The position numbers and the translations under genes were made by a program. Under the pieces are notes generated by a model. The model was not told the DNA's origin. It made no database searches and saw nothing but the letters and a program-made list of their open reading frames with translations. From assembly GCA_022071955.1 (NCBI GenBank), contig JAJVIM010000004.1, positions 248,001-312,000 of the forward strand: 64,000 nt of DNA, given 5' to 3'. Positions within the stretch are counted from its first letter, which is position 1; each line of letters opens with the position of its first letter. Below, piece after piece: positions 1 to 9,763 of the stretch. The DNA is from Anaerolineae bacterium. Its GTDB lineage: Bacteria > Chloroflexota > Anaerolineae > 4572-78 > J111.

Positions 1-859
1 TGATCACCGCCGGGCTGCTGTGATTGTTGGCTACCCAATCGATGCCGGCAATCACCGCCGAATAGCTGCCAGAACCGGCGCAGTCCAGCACCCGAACAGC
101 GTGCAGCGTTACTTCTCTGGCCACACCGTAAACACTGCCGCCCACTGTGCCGGCCACGTGGGTGCCGTGGCCGTGACAATCGTTTGGCGTGGTATCGTTA
201 TCCACAAAATCGTAACCGGCGGCAACCCGGTTGCCAAACTCTTCGTGGGTGGCCCGGATGCCGGTATCGATGATGTAGGCGTGCACCCCGGCCCCGGTCA
301 GCGCCGGGCTATAATTGCCATCGAGCGGCAGATCAATCTGATTAATGCGGTCAAGCCCCCAAATTGTTTCCAGCACATCCACCTCCACCGGCGGCGGCGC
401 CGGGATGGGCGGCGTTTGCTGGTCTGGCTCGATGTAGGCCACGGCCGGTTCGGTTTGCAGTTGCTGTACCGCCTCATCAGACAGGGTGGCAGTAAAACCT
501 TTGAGACCTTTGGCGTAAATAAAATGTTTGGTGCCGTGATACTGGTTAATGAGCCGCTCGGCCAATTGCCGGGGCGTTTCGCCGCTGAATGTGACGCCCA
601 CCTGAAAAGCATCGTCCCTGAAAATAACAATATACCGCTGGGGAATGGTTGCGGCTGCGGCATCAAGCGAGAGCAGCCGGTGATATTTGTCTGGTTTGAC
701 AGGGGTTTCGCCGGGTGGTTTGCCGGGCGGCGATGGGCTATCGGCCAACGCGACAACGCCGGACAGGCCGGTTAATAGAATCAGGCAGATGGCCGTAATC
801 AAAAATCGATAGCGAGCCGGGGCGGGAGCAGGTTGATGAAAAACGTTTCGAGTCTTCAT
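1..859 (-). CDS. Secreted subtilisin-like serine protease (S8), N-terminal part
   Basis: The reading frame opens at an ATG at 859 and runs without a stop off the left edge, so only about 286 residues are seen. It begins with a signal peptide (a hydrophobic stretch after TRNVFHQPAPAPARYR), then an inhibitor I9-like propeptide containing PQRYIVIFRDDAF and KGFTATLSDEAV. The catalytic domain follows, with Asp in AYIIDTGIR and His in CHGHGTHVAGTVGG. It ends in a proteinase K-like stretch (VLDCAGSGSYSAVIAGIDWV). The catalytic Ser lies outside the window. The family is secreted and self-activating. The upstream spacer (860-1115) carries two palindromes. The family is secure; the substrate is unknown. 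Confidence 0.9.
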   Translation of the reverse strand, partial: MKTRNVFHQPAPAPARYRFLITAICLILLTGLSGVVALADSPSPPGKPPGETPVKPDKYHRLLSLDAAAATIPQRYIVIFRDDAFQVGVTFSGETPRQLAERLINQYHGTKHFIYAKGLKGFTATLSDEAVQQLQTEPAVAYIEPDQQTPPIPAPPPVEVDVLETIWGLDRINQIDLPLDGNYSPALTGAGVHAYIIDTGIRATHEEFGNRVAAGYDFVDNDTTPNDCHGHGTHVAGTVGGSVYGVAREVTLHAVRVLDCAGSGSYSAVIAGIDWVANNHSSPAVI

Positions 860-960
860 AGGCGATGTAACTTGTATTCTACCGAACAACGTGCGGCAGA
901 TATATACAAATAGCGTTGGATTGTATTTGAGTTGTGTTGAAAAAATCAATTACTTTAAAG

Positions 961-999
961 TGGTCAGTTTGGGGCGGCAAAGCCGCCCCAAACTGACCA
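961..999. repeat. Perfect palindrome, GGCGGC-core family
   Basis: Two 18-nt arms flank a 3-nt AAA centre. The inner arm is GGGGCGGC/GCCGCCCC and the outer arm is specific to this copy. Related palindromes lie at 21481-21519, 33034-33070 and 36705-36747. As RNA it would form a very stable hairpin, so it could end transcription between the dehydrogenase and protease genes, or be a REP-like element. Confidence 0.85.
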
Positions 1000-1010
1000 C
1001 AAAAAACAAA

Positions 1011-1035
1011 CCCCCCTTCCCATTGGGAAGGGGGG
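1011..1035. repeat. Perfect C/G-tract palindrome
   Basis: An 11-nt arm CCCCCCTTCCC and its complement are separated by ATT. Similar palindromes occur at 3159-3186, 21443-21468, 21532-21561 and 33081-33105. At three loci they sit within 15-50 bp of a GGCGGC-core palindrome, so the two types seem to travel together. Confidence 0.8.
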
Positions 1036-1115
1036 TCAGGGGGGATGGGGTAACCCAATAGCGGCTACGCCAATTGCCGGCAGACCGGCTCATTAACCGC
1101 CGGGCATTGCCGGAT

Positions 1116-2867
1116 TTACTCCCAAAATTTCTCGATCAGCGCTGCTTCGGCGGCGGACGTCCACACCTGTCCGGGGCCTAATTTGGCGGCCACTTCCGGC
1201 AACGTCTCGGTCAGTTCGGCCACGCCGGTGAGCGGCAGGCCGCTGATCTGCGGGAAGATGACCACTTTGCCGGGGTAGCGCCCGTCCATCATCGCTTCCA
1301 CGCCATCGCGTGCGGCCTCAATGCCGCCAATCGCCGCCACCGAGCGGTTGGGCGAGAGCTTGCCATCGAGTGTTTTTTGGATAACCGTGGCCTGGTCGGC
1401 CAGCGCCGAGCCGGACGTGCCGGTGTACTGGGCGTTATGCAGGTAAACCTGGCTCAAATCCAGCGGGGCCAGCGTGCCGTTGGGCACACCGGCAAAAAAC
1501 ACCAGCATCCCATCTTCTTTCAGCGTTGTGCCGGCTTCGGCCATTACCGCGGCCACCGGCACCGACACAATCACGTCGTCCGCGCCCCGCCCGTCGGTGA
1601 GCCGCAGCACGTAATTGCGCAGCGACTCGCCGCCTTCGGCGGGGTTAAAGGTGACCAGCCGGGTTTGGTTGGCTTCGGCCAGCCCGGCAAAACGGCTGTC
1701 AAGCGCGCCCAGCCGCATCGAGTTGACATCGGTGGCGATGATGAGGCGCGGCCCGTTGGGCAGTTCGATGGCTCGCTGTACGTGCATTTGGCCCATTGGC
1801 CCGCCCGCGCCGACAAACACGGCCACGCCGCCGGGCCGCAGATCGCAGCGGTTGCGCGCTTCGCCATACGAGGCGGCGATGTCCGGGCCGGGGTTGCCCA
1901 CGTAGGCGGTGTAATCGTAGTGGATGCGGCCCACGTCAACCTGCGCCAGGTTATCCAGTGGGGTTTGGCCCACCAAATTGAAGGTGCCGCGGCGGGCAAT
2001 CAATTTGGCCGCTTCACTCACTGCTTCCGCGGAACGGGGATCGAGCACAACGATGTCATCAAAGCCCTGCCCGCCGGTCACTTCTTCGCGCAGCGTTGGG
2101 TAATCGGCGGGGGCCAACCCGTTGCGCTCAATCACGGTGACGTTTCGGGCGGCGGCTTCCTGCGCTACCCGGGCCTGCACCGCCGGCGGCACATCAGTCA
2201 GCACCACGGTGGCCGGCTGTTCCAGCCCCGCCGAAAACTGGTAGGCGGCGGCGTCACCGGGCCGGCCGACAATCCACATCAGCCCGCCCGTTTTGGGCGA
2301 CAGGCGGCGGCGCTGGGTGTAGGCGGCTTCCACACATGCCCACGGCTCGGTCAGGGCGGTTTCGGCGTAACCCAGTTGCCCGCCGTTGCTGAGCGGCAAC
2401 ACGTAGCACAGGCCATCGGCGTTGAGTACTTCCGGGCCAATGAGGTGGTACTGGGTTAGCCCGCCGGGGATGGTGTAACCGTAGGCGGTGCTTTTGCCAC
2501 TCACGTAAATATCCGGCTGGAGGGCCAGCCGCTGCCCGGGCTGGTATCGTTCCTGCAAATCTTCGCCCACTTTGATGATGGTCAGGGCGACTTCGTGGCC
2601 CAGCCGGGTTGGTTCGGTGGCCAGATTGCGGTTGTAGAGTTTGGGGTGCTGGCCGCCCTGTTTGATCAGTTTGACATCAGAAAAACACATGCCGACGGCG
2701 TCAACCCGAACCAGCAGTTGGTCCGGCCCCGGCTCCGGCACAGTGAATTGTTCGGGCTGGCCGTCGCGGCCAATACTTTCTACGCCGGCGCCGTACATGT
2801 TCCAGGACACTGTTTCAGGGGGAACCGGCGCGTCCGGCGAGCGATACAGTTCAAATTTGGTTGACAT
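1116..2867 (-). CDS. MDR-family zinc dehydrogenase, long form, in mannitol-type PTS operon
   Basis: The protein has 583 residues, against about 350 for most medium-chain dehydrogenases. The N-terminal GroES-like domain has the catalytic-zinc signature (GMCFSDVKL, LGHEVALTI, TEPWACVEA), but I see no four-cysteine structural zinc site. Two Rossmann-like stretches follow: one near residues 195-300 (GGLMWIVGRPGD, FDDIVVLDP) and one near 350-480 (GGVAVFVGAGGPMGQMHVQR, then IIATDV). It is the last gene of the PTS operon, so oxidation of a polyol phosphate or reduction of a ketose phosphate is the likely role; the MDR enzyme SorE, an L-sorbose-1-phosphate reductase, is a precedent. No MtlD homologue is visible, so this may replace it. 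The substrate is inferred only. Confidence 0.8.
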   Translation of the reverse strand: MSTKFELYRSPDAPVPPETVSWNMYGAGVESIGRDGQPEQFTVPEPGPDQLLVRVDAVGMCFSDVKLIKQGGQHPKLYNRNLATEPTRLGHEVALTIIKVGEDLQERYQPGQRLALQPDIYVSGKSTAYGYTIPGGLTQYHLIGPEVLNADGLCYVLPLSNGGQLGYAETALTEPWACVEAAYTQRRRLSPKTGGLMWIVGRPGDAAAYQFSAGLEQPATVVLTDVPPAVQARVAQEAAARNVTVIERNGLAPADYPTLREEVTGGQGFDDIVVLDPRSAEAVSEAAKLIARRGTFNLVGQTPLDNLAQVDVGRIHYDYTAYVGNPGPDIAASYGEARNRCDLRPGGVAVFVGAGGPMGQMHVQRAIELPNGPRLIIATDVNSMRLGALDSRFAGLAEANQTRLVTFNPAEGGESLRNYVLRLTDGRGADDVIVSVPVAAVMAEAGTTLKEDGMLVFFAGVPNGTLAPLDLSQVYLHNAQYTGTSGSALADQATVIQKTLDGKLSPNRSVAAIGGIEAARDGVEAMMDGRYPGKVVIFPQISGLPLTGVAELTETLPEVAAKLGPGQVWTSAAEAALIEKFWE

Positions 2868-2998
2868 TGGGTTTCTCCTTAAAAATAGGGATCAGGAGTC
2901 AGGAATCAGGGAATAGGGTGGGTAGCCAATCGCGCTTAAAACGAGACCTGTTTGTTGGTGCGCGTTGAGGCCGACTCCTGTGGAAATAACTTTGGTAA

Positions 2999-3083
2999 TG
3001 TCACCCTGAGGGCGTTAGCCCGAAGGGTCTCCGCTGTCGCCGGATTAGAGATTCTTCGCTCCCGGCGGTCGCTCAGAATGACG
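2999..3083. repeat. MITE-like dispersed element
   Basis: The element starts GTCACCCTGAG and ends CTCAGAATGAC, so its ends are imperfect inverted repeats of 11 nt. Elements of this kind are widespread in bacterial intergenic DNA. It has no coding capacity. Confidence 0.55.
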
Positions 3084-3158
3084 TTTTCCTTCCTCTTTTT
3101 TGGCCAGCAAAAAGCATGCTGCGGCGAACGCCGAGCGCCAGATAAAGCATCGTTTTTT

Positions 3159-3186
3159 GCCCCTCCCCCAAATTTGGGGGAGGGGC
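3159..3186. repeat. Perfect C/G-tract palindrome
   Basis: The arm GCCCCTCCCCC and its complement flank AAATTT. It lies just downstream of the HPr-EI stop codon and could act as a transcription barrier or mRNA 3' stabiliser between the PTS genes and the dehydrogenase. Confidence 0.7.
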
Positions 3187-3223
3187 AAGAGAGAGGGAAA
3201 TGAAATAGGCTGGAAGGTGGGGG

Positions 3224-5248
<2,025 letters not shown>

Positions 5249-5285
5249 TTTACGTTGCCTCCGTAACGGTGACCCCTGTCCCCGT

Positions 5286-5735
5286 TCAGGCCAGTTCGGT
5301 TTCTTCTTGCGGGCGGCTCAGCCGGTTGATGATCTCCATTGGGTCGGTGGCACGGATCAGTTTTTCGGCGTCTTCCGGTTCTTCGATGACCTCGGCCAGG
5401 TTGGTCAGCACCCCCACATGCTCGTCGGCGGTGGCGGCAATGCCGATGACCAGATAGGCCGTCTCGTCCTCTTCCCAGTCAACGCCATCCAAAAACTGCA
5501 CCACCGAGATGCCGGTGCTGTGGATGCTGGCTTTGTCGTCAAACTGGCCGTGCGGGATGGCCACGCCGTTACCAATGTAGGTAGACATGGTTTGCTCGCG
5601 GGCCAGCATGCCATCAACGTAGGTGGAAGCCACATGGCCGGCTTTTACCAGCAGATCGCCGGCCATGCGGATGGCTTCTTCTTTGGTGGCGGCTGTTGCG
5701 TTCAGTTGGATGGTTTGCGGGCTGATGATGCTCAT
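5286..5735 (-). CDS. mtlF: Mannitol-type PTS EIIA component
   Basis: This 149-residue EIIA has the phospho-acceptor His62 in GNGVAIPHGQFDDK, the signature of the fructose/mannitol IIA superfamily; the length matches MtlF. It accepts phosphate from HPr and passes it to IIB. Its ATG overlaps the IIB stop by one base (TAATG), which indicates translational coupling and fixed stoichiometry with IIB. The last residues (PQEETELA) are an acidic tail of no known role. Assignment to the mannitol branch rests mainly on the IIC gene of the same operon. Confidence 0.92.
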   Translation of the reverse strand: MSIISPQTIQLNATAATKEEAIRMAGDLLVKAGHVASTYVDGMLAREQTMSTYIGNGVAIPHGQFDDKASIHSTGISVVQFLDGVDWEEDETAYLVIGIAATADEHVGVLTNLAEVIEEPEDAEKLIRATDPMEIINRLSRPQEETELA

Positions 5736-6058
5736 TAACCAATCCCCCTGATCTCGCCATTGTTCTGGATGGCGTCGATGACCTTATCAAAGGCCGGGAT
5801 GTTCATAAAGTTATCAAACGGAATGACCACCGCCCACGGCGCTTTTTCCAGGGCCAGTTTGGCCAGCCCTTTGTGCACAAACACCACCTGCGCATCTTGC
5901 GGGATGGAACGGGCCGGAGTGTGGGCTACCTGGATATCGAGCTTGGCCTGTTTTACTTTTTTCTTAAGCTGGTTGGTAACCATCAGGCTGGAACCCATTC
6001 CGGCCTCACAAGCGACAACCATTTTCTTTACGTCTGTTGCAGCAACTGATTTTGTCAT
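5735..6058 (-). CDS. Mannitol-type PTS EIIB component
   Basis: This 107-residue EIIB carries the phospho-cysteine Cys17 in the P-loop-like VVACEAGMGSS, matching the mannitol IIB domain that is fused to IIC in most MtlA proteins. Here it is a separate gene. The ATG at 6058 is chosen because AGGAG lies 8 bases ahead of it and homology begins there; the frame stays open further upstream only through a low-complexity array. It is coupled by a one-base overlap to the IIA gene. Confidence 0.92.
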   Translation of the reverse strand: MTKSVAATDVKKMVVACEAGMGSSLMVTNQLKKKVKQAKLDIQVAHTPARSIPQDAQVVFVHKGLAKLALEKAPWAVVIPFDNFMNIPAFDKVIDAIQNNGEIRGIG

Positions 6059-6079
6059 AATTTTCTCCTGTGAAAATAA

Positions 6080-6232
6080 GTTTGGTGGGTGGGGTGAGTT
6101 GGATGAGTTTGGTGAGTGATGAGTTTTAAGTTTTGAGTTTTGAGTTTTGAATTCGTCATTCGTCACTCGCTACTCGCTGCCCGCCACCCGCCATTCGCTC
6201 ACTCCTCACTTGCCACCCGCCACCCGGTTTGC
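6080..6232. repeat. Degenerate period-7 repeat array
   Basis: The spacer between the IIC and IIB genes consists of heptamers in register, first TTTTGAG-like, then TTCGTCA and CTCGCTA, then GCCACCC units. The unit drifts along the array while the period of 7 holds. Similar arrays occur elsewhere in the window. The array interrupts an otherwise tight operon. Confidence 0.75.
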
Positions 6233-6238
6233 CGTCAA

Positions 6239-7336
6239 TTAGTTGGCCGGAGCCGCCACACCGCCAGCCGGCGCGGATTCTTCGGTGTCCCAGTCCCATT
6301 CTTCGGCTTGTTCTTCTGAGTCAAATTCTTTGACCGGGTAGAGTTTCAGTATAAACGAGCCAACCGCGAACGACGCCACCGCGGCGATGAGCACACCGCC
6401 CAAAACACCCACGTGTTGGCCGTAGGGAGTCACCGCCAGATAGGCAAAGATGGAGCCGGGGGCCGGAGTCGCTACCAGGCCGGCGTTCATAATCACAAAC
6501 CACAGGTCGGCCAAAATACCGCCGGCCCACAGAGCCACAATCATAATCGGGTGAGCCAGCACAAACGGGAAGTAAATTTCGTGGATGCCGCCAAAGAAGT
6601 GGATGATAATTGCACCAGGAGCTGTTTGTTTGGCCAGTCCTTTGCCCATAAACCAGTAGGCCAGCAGCAACCCGAGACCGGGGCCGGGGTTGGTTTCCAG
6701 CAGGAAGAGGATGGAGCGACCTTGCTCCTGCACCTGGGCTACACCGAGCGGGGCGAAAATACCGTGGTTGATGGCGTTGTTCAGGAACAGTACTTTGGCC
6801 GGCTCAACAAACAGGTCGGCCAGAGGCAGCAGGCGGGTATCGACAAGGAATTGCACGCCGGCGCCCAATACGTTGGTGATACCCTGGACTACCGGGCCAA
6901 CGAGGATCTGGGCCACCAGAGTCAGAATTGTCGCCAGGATACCCGCCGAAAAGACGTTAACCAGCATTTCAAAGCCGGTGGGAATCTGGTCTTCCAGGGC
7001 CTGGTCAATCTTTTTAATCAGGAAACCACCCAGCGGGCCCATAATCATCCCACCGATGAACATGGGGACGTCGGCGCCAACCACGGCGCCCATCGTAGCG
7101 GCCGCACCAACCACGCCGCCGCGGGTATCATAGACCAGCCGGCCGCCGGCAAAACCAATCAGCAGCGGCAGCAGGTAGGTAATCATAGGGCCAACCAATT
7201 TGGCGAAATTTTCGTTTGGAATCCAGCCGGCGGGAATGAACAGGGCGGTAATCAAACCCCAGGCGATGAACGCGCCCAGGTTGGGGATAATCATTGCCGC
7301 CAGAAAACTACCAAAGCGTTGTAACCGTTCTTGCAT
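6239..7336 (-). CDS. mtlA: Mannitol-type PTS EIIC membrane permease
   Basis: The 365-residue integral membrane protein matches the IIC domain of MtlA throughout: [20 protein letters not shown] near the start, [48 protein letters not shown], and the substrate-site motif GGIHEIYFP. It ends with a short acidic cytoplasmic tail and has no fused IIB or IIA domains. It transports the polyol while IIB phosphorylates it, probably giving mannitol 1-phosphate. AGAGGAG lies 9 bases before the ATG. It is the first structural gene of the operon. Mannitol specificity is well supported by sequence, but a related polyol cannot be excluded. Confidence 0.93.
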   Translation of the reverse strand: MQERLQRFGSFLAAMIIPNLGAFIAWGLITALFIPAGWIPNENFAKLVGPMITYLLPLLIGFAGGRLVYDTRGGVVGAAATMGAVVGADVPMFIGGMIMGPLGGFLIKKIDQALEDQIPTGFEMLVNVFSAGILATILTLVAQILVGPVVQGITNVLGAGVQFLVDTRLLPLADLFVEPAKVLFLNNAINHGIFAPLGVAQVQEQGRSILFLLETNPGPGLGLLLAYWFMGKGLAKQTAPGAIIIHFFGGIHEIYFPFVLAHPIMIVALWAGGILADLWFVIMNAGLVATPAPGSIFAYLAVTPYGQHVGVLGGVLIAAVASFAVGSFILKLYPVKEFDSEEQAEEWDWDTEESAPAGGVAAPAN

Positions 7337-7433
7337 TTCAAAGTTCTCCTCTGTTGTGGGCTGTTGTTTATTGCAGCAAACAGTCCTGCAAATGATTTGT
7401 TTGTGAAAAATTGGACTTTATGTCTGCTTTTAC

Positions 7434-7462
7434 TTGTACCTGCCCGCAGAGCAAGGTATAAT
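7434..7462 (+). promoter_or_regulatory. Sigma70-like promoter facing away from the PTS operon
   Basis: TTGTAC at 7434-7439 and TATAAT at 7457-7462 are separated by 17 bp. No plus-strand gene follows; the next 100 bases hold hairpins and a T-tract, so the promoter may drive a small RNA. Confidence 0.5.
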
Positions 7463-7468
7463 GAGGAA

Positions 7469-7567
7469 CGCAGACATCTGTTTCCGGTACCGGAAACTGC
7501 TACCGTCTGTATTGAAGAGGCACCTTCGGACCGCCAAGTCAACTGAGGTGTCTCTTTTATTTTTCTT
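7469..7567 (+). ncRNA. Candidate small structured RNA
   Basis: Downstream of a good promoter the DNA can fold into CAGAC/GTCTG (7471-7475 with 7505-7509) enclosing the perfect 18-bp palindrome at 7480-7497. A 10-bp hairpin follows (7516-7525 with 7546-7555), with a T-rich run to 7567, as in an intrinsic terminator. The hairpin loop carries ACCGCCAAGTCAAC, which recurs in a second hairpin at 25169-25205. The same DNA is also the untranslated region ahead of the IIC gene on the other strand, so an operator role is an alternative. No known RNA family is recognised. Confidence 0.35.
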
Positions 7568-7608
7568 TAGACAATTGCGGCATGCACACCTCCTTTCAAT
7601 GGGTTATA

Positions 7609-9147
7609 TCAGGCCAGCCAGCGGGTGATTTTATCGACGTCTTCCGGCAGCAGCAGGGGATGAACCTGGATGACAGACAGTCCTCGTCGGGGTGACTGAA
7701 CCGGCACGGTAGCGATGAGTAATTGGGCCTGAGCAACTCGCTCCGGAGTTAATTCGCGTAGCGAGAGTACACCAGCAATGTCAAGGCTGGGGAACCGGGC
7801 TTTGAGCCGGGCAACCAGCAATTGAGCCGTGGCCATGCCGCTGGGGCAAATAATGTATACCCGTTTGGGCCGCGAGGCGCTTTCTCTGATAAATGCGGCG
7901 CGCAGCAGCAGGGCCAGTGTGCCAATTTCGGCATCGGGGAGCGTTACGCCGGTCCGTTCAGCAACGGTAACGGTCAGTTCACGGGCAATGGTGTATTCTT
8001 GCTGGTAACGGTCTGGCAGTTGTTCATCAATTAAAGGCAGTGGCGCCCACAGGCCAAAGCGCTGGCGCATCAGCGCCGGGATGATATGAGCCACCAAACC
8101 ATCGCGCAGCGCTGTATCTTGCCGCAACCCCGGTGTGGCAAAAGCCATTGCTACTTCGGCCATCAGCACATCAATCAAATCAGTCAGGGTTGGGTCGATT
8201 TCCAGATCGCCGGGCCACATATGGTCGCGCACGGTGGCCAGCAACTGCATGGCAATGACCGCTGTTTCAGTTGGAGGGATAGACGCTGGCGAAGCTGCCC
8301 AGATGGTTTGGGTTACGTCTCGGGCCACAGTCCATACTTTTTGTTGTTGCAACCAGGCCAGGGTATCGGCCGGGCAGGCAACAGTGTGGCCGGTGCGGGC
8401 GCGCTGGGCCTGAATGGCCAAAGTCAGAGCCAGATGGAGTACGGCGTTATCGGTAAAGCGGCCGCCCAGTTGCGCTTCGGCAAAGGCCACCCATTCAAAA
8501 GCGTATTGGATGTCCCAGTTGTTGAGCAGGCGAGTGGTGCGCGGCACAATTGGCGGTGCTGTGTTACCGGCCAGAGCAAAGGTTAGGCCGCTGGCGTGAG
8601 ACATCGAGGTAAGCTGATCTTCAAAGGGCGTATCGCCCCACATTAGCGCGGCCAGCGTTTGGCGGCGGGCTAATTCCGGGCCGTTAACCTCGATGCCGTA
8701 GTTGGGCTTGCGCACCAGCGTTAACCCAAAAGCAGCAGCCCATTCTTCCACTAAATCCAGGTCTTTGAGAACTGTGGTGCGAGATACGCCGGTATTATGT
8801 TGCAACCAGTTGAGAATGAGCGGCTCCGCGGCAGAAATAAGGTGCAGCGCAATCAATTGCTGGCGCTGGCCGGCGGTTAAAACCAGGTGAAAATCGGATT
8901 TGGCGTCGAGTTCGTGCAGCAGGTGTTGGCGTTGGCGCGGAGAGCATTCGAGCGTTACGCCCAGGCCGGGGGTAGCTTTCAGCGCAATGTCACGCTGTGC
9001 CAGCCAGGCTCGCACCGGTTTGAGCCGGTAATTAACCTGTCGAGACGAGAGGTTCGTCTGCTCGGCCAATTGAGCCATTGCCAGGGGCGTATCTGCGGTT
9101 AACAGCAGATGCAGCAAATTTCTTTGTTGAAGGGTGAGCGCAACCAT
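7609..9147 (-). CDS. MtlR/BglG-type PTS-controlled transcription regulator
   Basis: The protein (512 residues from this ATG) starts with a winged-helix HTH (LAEQTNLSSRQVNYRLKPV) and a second HTH/Mga-like stretch (NTGVSRTTVLKDLDLVEEW). Two PRD-like regions follow, then a IIB-like domain near residues 425-512 with a P-loop cysteine (YIICPSGMATAQLL). MtlR proteins usually end in an additional EIIA domain, which is absent here. The histidines expected in the PRD cores are not obvious (the second reads EIGTLALLL). The ATG at 9147 is preferred over an upstream TTG at 9180, because that TTG overlaps a probable -10 box. It most likely activates the adjacent mannitol-type operon in response to PTS phosphorylation state. 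Confidence 0.85.
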   Translation of the reverse strand: MVALTLQQRNLLHLLLTADTPLAMAQLAEQTNLSSRQVNYRLKPVRAWLAQRDIALKATPGLGVTLECSPRQRQHLLHELDAKSDFHLVLTAGQRQQLIALHLISAAEPLILNWLQHNTGVSRTTVLKDLDLVEEWAAAFGLTLVRKPNYGIEVNGPELARRQTLAALMWGDTPFEDQLTSMSHASGLTFALAGNTAPPIVPRTTRLLNNWDIQYAFEWVAFAEAQLGGRFTDNAVLHLALTLAIQAQRARTGHTVACPADTLAWLQQQKVWTVARDVTQTIWAASPASIPPTETAVIAMQLLATVRDHMWPGDLEIDPTLTDLIDVLMAEVAMAFATPGLRQDTALRDGLVAHIIPALMRQRFGLWAPLPLIDEQLPDRYQQEYTIARELTVTVAERTGVTLPDAEIGTLALLLRAAFIRESASRPKRVYIICPSGMATAQLLVARLKARFPSLDIAGVLSLRELTPERVAQAQLLIATVPVQSPRRGLSVIQVHPLLLPEDVDKITRWLA

Positions 9148-9179
9148 TGGACCTGTAGCACCTTTGCCGGGATGGTACA

Positions 9180-9188
9180 ATTATAACA
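9180..9188 (-). promoter_or_regulatory. Probable -10 region of the mtlR-like gene
   Basis: On the minus strand the sequence reads TGTTATAATTG. This gives a consensus TATAAT about 35 bases ahead of the ATG at 9147. No convincing -35 element is seen, which fits an activated or operator-controlled promoter. Confidence 0.4.
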
Positions 9189-9230
9189 CTTTATTTTGTA
9201 TTGACTGCGGTTAATTAAATTATCTTATGA

Positions 9231-9252
9231 AACTTTTGTTATAACAAAAGTT
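9231..9252. promoter_or_regulatory. Perfect 22-bp palindrome, operator candidate
   Basis: AACTTTTGTT and AACAAAAGTT flank a central AT. It is AT-rich, so it is a poor terminator. It lies about 45 bp upstream of the -10 box of the regulator gene, where an operator would be expected. Confidence 0.45.
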
Positions 9253-9268
9253 GACTATTGAGTAGATT

Positions 9269-9622
9269 TCAGTTGCCCAACCGCCCGGCAAGTTCTTCGG
9301 TGAAGGTGTTGATGACGACTTGAGCGGCATTGCCAATAACGCCAAAACCCAATTTGTTGCCCAGCGGGTCAACCGGGAAGGCTTTGGCCATCAGTTGGCA
9401 GCTTTCCGGCGACTGCGCTACTATCTTTATCCGCAGCACACAGCGATTGGGCAGCATCTGGTTTTTTATCTGTTTGTTGAAGGTGGCTTCTAGCTGGCCG
9501 GCAGCGGGGTTGTTGCTGGTTGAGTTTTTTCCGCCTAACTGAACGAGCAACTCGGCGGCGGATTGGCCGACTTTGGCTGCAGGTTGGTTATAACTTTGCT
9601 TAAAATTGACATCATACGACAT
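9269..9622 (-). CDS. Hypothetical protein, 117 residues
   Basis: A GGAGG ribosome site stands 6 bases before the ATG and the codon usage resembles neighbours, so this is a real gene. The product is soluble, with no signal peptide or membrane segment. It holds KVGQSAAELLVQLGG near residues 17-31 and a C-terminal half suggestive of an alpha/beta fold. I do not recognise the family. It lies upstream of the regulator on the same strand and is separated from it by a palindrome, so co-transcription is possible but not evident. Confidence 0.7.
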   Translation of the reverse strand: MSYDVNFKQSYNQPAAKVGQSAAELLVQLGGKNSTSNNPAAGQLEATFNKQIKNQMLPNRCVLRIKIVAQSPESCQLMAKAFPVDPLGNKLGFGVIGNAAQVVINTFTEELAGRLGN

Positions 9623-9763
9623 TGTGGCCTCCTATCAGCTTCGGCAGGATTTTAATTACTGGCAGTATAACATTACTTGGCCAGATTGTGGGGGGTAAAC
9701 TGGGGTATATTATCACAGTTGTGTTGTGACAATTGTAGACTATCTGTAGCAGGAGTGGAGCTG

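Larger units (their letters stand above)
2868..3223. other. Repeat-filled spacer without a gene
   Basis: This 356-bp spacer separates the HPr-EI gene from the dehydrogenase gene. It holds a short period-7 array (2891-2917, TCAGGAR units), a MITE-like element (2999-3083) and a C/G-tract palindrome (3159-3186). No credible gene is seen. A Shine-Dalgarno-like GGAG lies just before the dehydrogenase ATG. Confidence 0.7.

Noticed and set aside
298-756. 152-codon minus-strand frame
   Set aside because: It is out of frame with the protease gene, which is supported by the signal peptide, propeptide and catalytic motifs on the same strand.
6059-6166. Longer N-terminus for the IIB gene
   Set aside because: The extra codons are encoded by a period-7 array (TQNSKLKT-like), while AGGAG stands in front of the inner ATG at 6058.
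9148-9180. TTG start at 9180 for the mtlR-like gene
   Set aside because: The codon overlaps a TATAAT box, so a transcript from that promoter would not contain it; the ATG at 9147 also fits the homology start.
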